A DNA stretch of 64,000 bases from Sthenelais limicola (taxonomy: Eukaryota; Annelida; Polychaeta; Phyllodocida; Sigalionidae): positions 23,482,366-23,546,365 of the forward strand of contig OW804094.1 of the NCBI GenBank assembly GCA_942159475.1, given 5' to 3'. Below are positions 56,423-64,000 of this stretch, in pieces (positions within the stretch are counted from its first letter, which is position 1; each line of letters opens with the position of its first letter). A program made the position numbers and the translations under genes. The notes under the pieces were generated by a model. The model saw nothing but the letters and a program-made list of their open reading frames with translations. It did not search any database and was not told where the DNA came from.

Positions 56423-57352
56423 CTTAAAGAAGAAAGAACAATATTAAACATGAATAAAATCAGACATTAAGTGCAAAATATAGGGTCATCTTTATTAGTA
56501 TTAATCCAGGAAGTAGTATCCTGCTGTTTTGATAATAAATAATTGCATGGATCCTGTGACCCAACAACCCAACATAAATTACGTTAGAAATCAAAGTTCT
56601 AACCCCCAAACTGAAAAAAATAGAGTATCCCTCATAACCCTAGGACCCATACTATGGAACAGCATCTCTATTAAATGGTATTGAATTGTACAACCTGAAA
56701 GATGTCAGGACATCTAAAGAGATCTCATGTTAAAGGAATAGATGAAGCCTTCCTACTTTATCAAAATATTAAAACTGTGCTACACAGGGGTATTTGCTCA
56801 GACAATGGAGCCCCCACCATCATCTCTCCTCATTCCCTCTTCCACCATCTTTCTTTTAAAACCTGCTAGTAACTTAGTACCCATATTACCATTCATGCCT
56901 CAAAAGCAGGGTGGTAAACAGGGAAGGGGGCAGTACTCGAATTTACTGACCAGTGGACTGGAGAGGTACTGGTCTGGTGGTCGATGAATAAAATTTATAC
57001 AATAACGTTTTAATAAGCTGTTCCTTTCATTTGAATGTACATAATTATGATAGTGTTTCATAATAATGAATGATAGTATATAACACCCTTTAAAAGAAAT
57101 GATTTTGAAAAACTTTATTGAATGAATTCTCACAAAGTGATATTTCGCATTTGTCAAAGGAAAAAATATGACTTTTTATAAAAAATACTATAGTAAACCC
57201 TATTAATTTAATTATCATTCAACTTGTCACTCATATCATATTGATATTACACATTAACCGTCATATGAGTAATTCTCCCAAATGGGCAGTATTTGATTTC
57301 AGGAGGCCTTTTTTATGACATTATATTAGTTTGTAACTTTATTTGCAAATGT

Positions 57353-57612
57353 AGGGCTCGAAAAAAACCTACCAACTTCACTTGTCCATTGGGCAAGTGG
57401 CAGTCACGATTTACTTGGCCAACACCCTTTTTCACTTGCTCAAATTTATAAATGAAATCACACTGATCTGTATGTATCCTGTTTCATTGTAAGTAGACAT
57501 CACAACAGGGGTTTGAAATCGGGGCTGTAGAGATTTCCACTTGCCCACTCTGCCAAGTAACATAAAATTTTACTTCTCCCTGGGCAAGTAAACATAGTTT
57601 TTTTCGAGCCCT
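57353..57612. mobile_element. hAT-like MITE-J
   Basis: Inverted ends GGGCTCGAAAAAAAC / GTTTTTTTCGAGCCC, internal repeats of GGGCAAGTGG / ACTTGGC, and flanks CAAATGTA / GAAATGTA (7 of 8 identical), consistent with hAT 8-bp duplications. Confidence 0.65.
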
Positions 57613-57741
57613 GAAATGTAAGGAATTGTGTCTTGGTTCATTCTGAAACCCATATGAGATAAACATATATATTAGAGTGACAACCTACCGAAAACTGACC
57701 CATAGAGCCAGTACATCGTGAAAGAAACCTTCCTGTCCTAC

Positions 57742-57848
57742 CCACATAGGATAAAAGCCTTCTCAGCCATACAAACCATGACCCTGTTCATGATGTCTGT
57801 AATGTGGCTATTGGCATCTGTACCCGCAACTTGGTGCAATAACTCCAC
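57742..57848 (-). CDS. Candidate internal exon, unknown protein
   Basis: Acceptor TTTGGGTTTCAG|G, donor TGTGG|GTAGGA. Open in phase 0 with VELLHQVAGTDANSHITDIM then NRVMVCMAEKAFILC. It joins in frame to 59654-59776 (phase 0) and to 56338-56422 (two-base overhang). No domain recognised. Confidence 0.4.
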
Positions 57849-58123
57849 CTGAAACCCAAAGTAGAACATTAGTATTTTGTAATCATTTCATTATCATATT
57901 CATATTTTCCATTTTATGTCCTAAAAGTGAACATTGGGTCGGAATGTAAAAATCACAAATAGGGCATACATTTTGATGAAACACCATAGAAATTTCCGCA
58001 TCCATGTATTCACAAATATTCACTAGGTCAGGCGTTAAATGTGACCACAAATTACCATTACCAAACACCACAATTTTTACTAGCCAGTGTAGATATAGTA
58101 GTGGAATTTTAAAAAGCTAGCTC

Positions 58124-58804
58124 CAGAGTGCGAAATTAACACCCACCCGCCGCCAAATGTAGGTAAAACTCACAAGTTACCCGCCCTCCTTGGCGGGTGA
58201 AGGAAAGTGAGACGGAGAGGCAGAAAGAGTAGAACTTAACGTCCATTGTGATGTGTTTGAGTGATTCAGTATTCAAGTATATTATAATTATTATAGTGTA
58301 TGATGATCTTCCTTAAAATAGTGAATCTAGTGAACATTTGAATAATCGATGGTTAAAATATTAATGGAGATGGGGACTTATATTAATTGTTATACAACAA
58401 AAATCGATTTGATGATTTGGGGGATAATGCTCGAAAATTCTTTTTCTGCCAACCTCATCTGTTGAAGATTTCATTGAGGAGTAATTTGTAGGCAGTTAAA
58501 TTTCTTCCCTCTCTTTTCTCTCTCCTCCTTCCTTATTTCGAACACTGTATCCATACAGCAGGGAGGTATATACAAGGGAGTAGCAATGACTCATTGACTG
58601 CACTAAAAAGTATATTATTTTGTACAAAGATAGAATGGTATTCTATTATTTACTTGTGCGATTGAAATCACCCCTGACTTTTAATGACCCCTGTCATTAA
58701 AGTGTAATTTGTGGGTGGGTAAATTTATGTGTGGGCGGGTAAATATCTGCATTTACCCGCCAAGTTGGCGGGTGGAGAAAAAAGTTAATTTCACACTCTG
58801 AGCT
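58124..58804. mobile_element. hAT-like MITE-K
   Basis: Inverted ends CAGAGTGYGAAATTAAC with CACCCGCC arms (GGCGGGTAAA, TTGGCGGGTG). AGCTC immediately flanks both sides. Related in tip style to MITE-J (CAGGGCTCGAAA). Confidence 0.6.
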
Positions 58805-58864
58805 CTGATCAAGGCTTTAAGCAATAAACATGGAATGAAACACATTGGTAAATTGTTTCCTTAC

Positions 58865-58932
58865 CAATGCCGTGTTCAACTAATTCCTGCCTCTAAATAT
58901 GTGCATAGATTGGGCAAATTGCACAAGTCCTT
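58865..58932 (-). other. Exon-like segment that breaks the frame
   Basis: Bounded by a strong acceptor TTCTTATTTCCAG and a strong donor ATTG|GTAAGG, 68 bases long, but every frame contains a stop. Including it would truncate the candidate protein, so it is a poison exon, a decayed exon or chance. Confidence 0.3.
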
Positions 58933-59653
58933 CTGGAAATAAGAAATAAAATAATGTGAATATTATGTCATTCGGACATAGGGATAAGAATAAATGAAAG
59001 AATAAAATATGCGTTGAAAAGAAAGAATACTCTCCTAAAACAAGGAAAATAAGTTATTAGACAAAAAATGTAATATTTGATATTTGGATAAAGGATAGAT
59101 CAATGATGAAATAAGAACATGAAAGTTGAAATACAATATTTAAAAAGATTATGGGTTCTAGCAACATTACAGAATAATATCAATTGTAACCTCTATATTC
59201 AGGGTTTCAATAAGGGTCAGTTTTTACCCAGGAATTATCAATTATTAACCATTACTTAACGATTCACAATTATAACATTTAATTGTTAGGCCTTGATCCC
59301 TTTGTGAATTGCTGTAGATATGGGTTTGAAGAGTTCACTAGTATTACATTAATATTTCAAAGTAAAATCTAAAATCGATTATAAAACCTATAATGAAATC
59401 GGGGACCCATAAAAATACTTGCATGCTCTTAAAGAATTAAATTTAAATTAAGTTTCGGTTATCCCATTGCTATAGAAACGTTGTATTTACAAGAAGACCC
59501 TATTATTTGTAAAATAATACTGGCAAACTATTTCACACAGAATGCTAAAATTCTTGCTAATAATCTGGAGAAATTTGACCCTTATTGCATAGCACTGCTG
59601 GAAATAATATATACCTGACGCACAACTATACTTCAATCCAGCCACATATTTAC

Positions 59654-59776
59654 CTTCAAACTCAATGGTTGTGTTATACAGTCAGTCTTCATGAGGAAAC
59701 GTTTCAAGGGTAGTAGTGTATAGCCAATCTTCATGGGGAAAAGCAGATTACATTTGTCCAAGTCCTGTATCTGCCT
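59654..59776 (-). CDS. Candidate internal exon, unknown protein
   Basis: Acceptor CGTTTATATTTCAG|A and donor GAAG|GTAAAT are close to consensus. Its 123 bases are open in one frame only, phase 0 to phase 0, reading RQIQDLDKCNLLFPMKIGYT then LLPLKRFLMKTDCITQPLSLK. It is the best-supported exon of this candidate gene. Skipping the segment at 58865 it joins directly to 57742-57848; with the other exons the product would be about 111 residues. I do not recognise it. Confidence 0.45.
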
Positions 59777-60782
59777 CTGAAATATAAACGAGATACATCA
59801 GTCCTACATACAGAAATAAAAGTTAGTTTGCAATATTGATAATAATAACTGTAATGTAACTTAAAACTTAAAACTCATACATTTATATTCATATGACTCA
59901 AATACAGGTATTTGACTTAATTATTTTTTTCATTGAACTTATAACAGCAACGTACACATGTCATGAGATTTTGCCAAATGGGTCTCCAAGACGGCCATGC
60001 ACAAAAAAAACTGTGGTGCATGGCTAATAAAAATTCCTCTAGTTGCCTCATGGGGAGGTGGTCTACAGGACTTACCCGCGCCGTTTCAATGAGAAAATAA
60101 CGAGTAAACCGCCCTACCGTATGCTAAACGGCTATCTAGGGCCAGGCTAGTCATAGTGTACACCCTACCGCCTGGTTTGTAGGCCTATTACCAAGTGGAG
60201 TGGGTGGGAAGCGATCATGGTAGGCCTATATCGGGTTGGCTGGTGTGGTAAATGATGTTGGTCGCTAAGGATTAGGAAATGAGTTTTTGTAGTCGTTATT
60301 TATTCTTCACAAGCTTTATTCATTATTTATTCTTCACAAGGCCTATTACTAGTTGGAATATCTAACCCTGTATTCCTGTCGTCAGACAGCCACCTGCGGT
60401 GGATTTGTTAGGTAGAATCTCCCCTCTGAGTGTGACAAAGGGACTAGAGTTGGTTGCTGGCTATGGATTTGTATGCTACGACTAGCCAGGGCCAGGCTGG
60501 CCAACGCAACGATATAATTTGTGTTATCTTCCTTAAATAATCATAGGGCCTATACTGGAAGATATAGGACATTCAGTATATTATTCAAATCAGGGCCCTT
60601 AGGCATAGAACGTCATAGTTAGTGAGTCTCTACCCAACCCAAAGGCATAGGAAAACCTGTGCCGTGGTAGTTGTACCGGGGACACTCATGTTGTCCCCGT
60701 CAGTCTGTGTCGTGCATGGGCCTAATTAATAACAATGATTCATGTGCAAAAGATAGATTAGCAATCAATGCGCCATACTTAC

Positions 60783-60803
60783 CATCAATAGCCGTCCAAA
60801 CAT
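60783..60803 (-). CDS. Candidate first coding exon, unknown protein
   Basis: ATG at 60803-60801 begins MFGRLLM and runs into the consensus donor TTGATG|GTAAGTATGG in phase 0, matching the exon at 59654. An in-frame TAG lies 8 codons upstream. The GC-richer DNA at 60804-61080 would be 5' UTR and promoter. A separate minus-strand ORF at 60811-61032 (MRSAQGGRRRS...) has no recognisable domain. Confidence 0.35.
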
Positions 60804-61713
60804 ATGTGTCTTAGCAGTAGATGGCTAGATGTAATGGATTTGAAGAGAAATTTGGTACGGGGAAAACGGTATAATCCAAAACGCATTGGAAACCATCAGC
60901 CAAGTCCCCGGATGGAGATTGTAGTACGAGTCCAACACACAAGGCGGCCTGCACCACTATAGACAAGCCAGAGAACCCTATGCCTAGCCTATAGTCTAGA
61001 CTACGACGCCGTCCACCCTGTGCGCTCCGCATACATTGCTACGCTGCCAGAGTGGACTAAGCCTAGTCGAGGTCGGGGATAATAAAGAATTCAAATAAGC
61101 AGTGTCAAAACATTATATGTTTATTTATATTTGGATTAGGCCTAGGCTATTATTTTAAACCATGCAAGTTTTGAAAATTAAAGTAAAATACATAAAATGG
61201 GAGGGCTGACGACCTTGGGGATATCATATTAACGTTAAAATGCTAAATTCTCATAGCATTTTGCTCTGAAAACCTTTCCCGTTTCCCGTTTTGCCCCCTT
61301 GAATCCCGAATCCCACCCTCAAAATAGCTCAAATCCCGCTTCCCGAAAAGGTATTCCTACCCTGATTCAGTAGTGTCACGCATCCAAAACTCAATACGAA
61401 AAACGCAGCGCGAATACGGAGCATATCATATTTCGTCTCCGTGATTCAAACCACCGTTTTTCGTATCAGAAGTTCAGGCAATTTCGTCACCACAGTTCAC
61501 CAGTAGCGTTCGCGGAGCTTGGTAGACAAAAATCGTCACACTGAAGACGAAAAAGCTTGCCGCTCCGTATCGCGCGGGTACGGTGCGCGGGAGAGTGTAC
61601 ATATTCAAAAGCAAAAAATGCTAAACTAATTGCTATCATAAGCTACCATGCTGGGATCTCCCTATAAATTATTTGTGTTCTCAATTCAAGGGTTATCTTA
61701 CATATATGTGAAT

Positions 61714-61959
61714 GGGTGAACTCGCCAGAAAATGTACGTTATTGATTAATTCCCCTTCACCAATCCTGTCAAATAATCCAAATTTAAGACAAAAATAAGA
61801 TTCAAAATTCAGTTCAACATAACCAGACAGATTGTCTGAATCAAAGCAATACCAAATATACTCAGATATACCAAGTATTAACCATTTCTCAGTCTAATTT
61901 ATCCGAATTTACTGAATGTGATAAATCTGCCGAGTGTACATCTTCTGAAGATCTGACCC
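61714..61959 (-). mobile_element. MITE-A with mixed tips
   Basis: Left tip GGGTGAACTCGCCAGAAAAT (second type), right tip AGATCTGACCC (first type). Confidence 0.75.
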
Positions 61960-62046
61960 ATAGAAGTATAAAAAATGTGTATTGTCGGACTACTTTCAAC
62001 GACCCTGTTGAACCAGTAACGAGCGAGAGGCAACATAGGCTCATAT

Positions 62047-62281
62047 GGGTCAGATTTTCAGAAAATGTACAATTGGCAGCTCTACACATTTAGGAAATTC
62101 TGCTAAATTAGGCTGAAAAATGATGAATACCAGGTGTATCTGAGTATATTTGGTGTCACATTGATTTAAAGTATCAGTTCTGTTATGTTTAACTGCATTT
62201 TGAAGCTCATTTTTGTATTAAATGTGGGTTATTTGAGAGAATTGGTGAAGATGAATTGTACATTTTCTGAAAATCTGACCC
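62047..62281 (+). mobile_element. MITE-A
   Basis: 235 bp with intact first-type tips. Confidence 0.85.
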
Positions 62282-62436
62282 TCATTTGTTGAGCACTAAT
62301 TAGTTCCTTGCTGGAAGGAGATCTCTTCTCCAAGCTTCTAGGAAATCCAGCTACAATACTTTAAGTACAAAAAGTGTACGCTCGATGGTAATAGATGATA
62401 TTGACATGGATCCATGTTTCTCGCCATAGCGCACAT

Positions 62437-62672
62437 GGGTAAAGTCACCAAAAATTGTACAATCCTTCTTCACCAATTCTCTGAAATAACCCAAATTTCA
62501 AACGAAAATAAAGTTCAAAATACAGTTTAATCTAACCAAACAGGTTGCTAGAATCAATTATAATGCCGACTATATTCGAATTAACCTAGTATTGACCAAA
62601 TTGCAGCCTAATTTAGCAGAATTTAGGAAATGTGAACAGCTGCCAATTGTACATTTTCTGAAAATCTGACCC
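62437..62672 (-). mobile_element. MITE-A with mixed tips
   Basis: 236 bp, left tip GGGTAAAGTCACCAAAAAT, right tip AAAATCTGACCC, perfect duplication ACAT at 62433-62436 and 62673-62676. Confidence 0.83.
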
Positions 62673-62748
62673 ACATAGCATTTCTAGGGTCGGTTTCAAT
62701 CAAGAGTTGTGGTCGTAGGGGAGATGAATTATTACAAATCTGCCCAGG

Positions 62749-62773
62749 TTTTTTTTTTTTTTTTTTTTTTTTA
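62749..62773 (-). repeat. Poly-T run, possible retroposon tail
   Basis: About 25 T in a row; no associated body identified. Confidence 0.6.
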
Positions 62774-63046
62774 TACAACAGTACATTGAATTCATGGCCT
62801 CGCGGTAAGGCGATTTTATGGACACCTGTCTTAATATATTAACCTTTCTATCATAATATAATTAATATGGTATTATACAGTGATATGCAATTTCTTTATG
62901 AATCAATATGTTTTCTGGGGTGCATTACGTCGTTCTTGCTGCTCTTTCCCCTCCTCACCATATACCTAGGGTCACTACAAATGCACGTTAAGTTAATCAT
63001 AATGATTGTAGATTGAACTAATCAAAGTGCTTCAGCTTACATATAT

Positions 63047-63182
63047 GTGATGTGTTGCAGGAAATGTCACAAGTCGCAAAAAATGGATTTTGAGATAACA
63101 TCATATTTGGAAAGATGAGATCAAGCCGATTCCAATGATGGTACACTTTAAGGACATCTAAGAAATGTTTCTATATTTTATG
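63047..63182 (-). mobile_element. MITE-B truncated by LINE insertion
   Basis: Starts GTGATGTGTTGCAGG, follows the family to TTTCTATATTTTATG, where LINE sequence begins. Confidence 0.7.
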
Positions 63183-63710
63183 TTGTTATCGTCTTTATCT
63201 GGGCCAGTAATTAAGGCAATTAGGCCAGCCCTTGAGCTTGTAAACAAATCCCCCCATGTGAGAGGACCAAAAATTTGGAACCAGCTGCCAGGTGATGTAA
63301 GGCAGAAAAATTGGCCATCAATTAAAACATACCTAAAAGCACATCATGACTGGTATGGTTAGGAATTATGGTTAACGATGTAAATACTCTACTGGTCTAG
63401 CCGGTAACTTGAGAAAAGAAATATAACACGAAATGTTGTTCTTATTATTCGCGTAGCCTTGGCAGAGGCAAAAGAAAACTCAAAAAAATTATTTTCGTTG
63501 TTGATGTAAAACTGGAAATGTATTTGATACTTCTGAAATTGATTTAGTAATTGTGCTGATGATGTATAATCTTCTGTAAATGTTAAAAAATTTAAATATC
63601 TGATATATGATTATGATACTGATTTTTGTTTTGAAATGATTACCATGAGATTACCCTGGTGTAAGCAAAGGAACTGGAATCAATAAAATTTCTTTAAAAA
63701 AAAAAAAAAT
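63183..63710 (+). mobile_element. 5'-truncated LINE, 3' end
   Basis: Contains the last about 55 codons of a LINE reverse-transcriptase ORF: HVRGPKIWNQLPGDVRQ then SIKTYLKAHHDWYG and a stop at 63360-63362. The R/GPKIWNxLPxxxR...S...FKxxLK pattern is the usual C-terminus of CR1/Jockey/RTE-like LINEs. It is followed by a 3' UTR ending AATAAAATTTCTTTA and a poly-A tail. The same tail occurs near 27541. It is a different family from the LINE at 3856. Confidence 0.75.
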
Positions 63711-63917
63711 CGGGTTGAACAGTTTTGACTCATTCTCCAGTCTCAGCATCTAGTGGAACACACTATAGGAGGTGTCAACACCTAGCACCTACCGGCCGCG
63801 GTCCAAGGCTTAAACAGGTTATTTGCGGGCTCTATGCAGGCCTGGGGCAGCGGGGAAATAACTAATGGTCAAGTTCATATTTCAAATATCGATGAGACAT
63901 TCGTCACCTTCCGCTAG
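63711..63917. other. Intergenic, nothing recognised
   Basis: GC is higher around 63770-63850; no gene seen. Confidence 0.35.
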
Positions 63918-64000
63918 TGTTTGACCATCGGTTCTACAGTGCATCTGGCTCTGTTTGACCATCGGTTCTACAGTGCATCTGGCTCTGTTTGACCATCAGT
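63918..64000 (+). repeat. 34-bp tandem repeat running off the window
   Basis: Unit TGTTTGACCATCGGTTCTAC plus 14 more bases, copies at 63918, 63952 and 63986 (partial). Confidence 0.85.

Larger units (their letters stand above)
53646..61599. mobile_element. Putative 8-kb TIR DNA transposon
   Basis: The two ends are inverted copies: 53646-53678 and 61567-61599 match over 33 bases with two mismatches (TACACTCTCCCGCGCA, CCGCGCGATAC). Both subterminal regions carry GCGTTTTTCGTA-type motifs in the same orientation relative to the tip. Removing MITE-M with one TA restores TG before the left tip, matching CA after the right tip. Inside lie candidate spliced exons and two hAT-like MITEs. The alternative is two solo ends of one family flanking unrelated DNA. 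Superfamily unclear (CACTC after a TA suggests CACTA-like or TA-targeting). Confidence 0.55.

Noticed and set aside
60811..61032. 73-residue minus-strand ORF MRSAQGGRRRS...
   Set aside because: No domain recognised; overlaps the proposed 5' UTR and is in another frame from the candidate start exon.

Overview
This window is AT-rich, intron-bearing eukaryotic DNA from an animal, probably a marine invertebrate. It has no operons, ribosome-binding sites or prokaryotic genes. The split carbohydrate sulfotransferase gene, LINE tails, a solo LTR, minisatellites and dozens of short inverted-repeat transposons support this. A duplicated GAGTGAGTGAG...TTTACGCCC repeat at about 28.5 kb resembles repeats common in molluscan genomes, so a mollusc or other lophotrochozoan is my tentative guess; this is inference.

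Layout. 0-1 kb: repeat fragments. 1.09-3.86 kb: a 30-bp minisatellite abutting the poly-A end of a 5'-truncated LINE (3.86-5.4 kb, minus). 5.6-26.5 kb: almost entirely nested MITEs. I name three dominant families: MITE-A (about 235 bp, tip GGGTCAGATTTTC, 4-bp target duplication), MITE-B (about 370-410 bp, tip GTGATGTGTTTCAGG, 4-bp duplication) and MITE-C (about 330-350 bp, tip TAGGGGA.TTGCAT, inserts at AT). 27.1-30.6 kb: a 3.5-kb element with CACTGG ends, long inverted repeats and a TCC target duplication. 30.6-34.75 kb: the one convincing host gene, a minus-strand CHST8-14-type sulfotransferase in three coding exons, with a MITE-B copy inside exon 2 and the CACTGG element 5 bp past its stop codon. 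37.3-40.6 kb: a tyrosine-recombinase remnant cut by two MITEs and adjoining a 49-bp minisatellite. 42.1-45.3 kb: nested palindromes about 3.1 kb across. 45.7-53.1 kb: more MITEs, a solo LTR and a small retroposon with a hammerhead-like core. 53.65-61.6 kb: two matching 33-bp inverted termini enclosing about 8 kb that contains a candidate spliced minus-strand gene of unknown function. 61.7-64 kb: three MITE-A copies, a second LINE 3' end and the start of a 34-bp tandem repeat.

The genes do not form a pathway. The main story is stratigraphy: elements inserted in elements, several with target-site duplications readable by eye, and two coding regions (sulfotransferase, recombinase) interrupted by MITEs whose removal restores the reading frame. 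Stretches not listed as features were read and showed nothing I can support.
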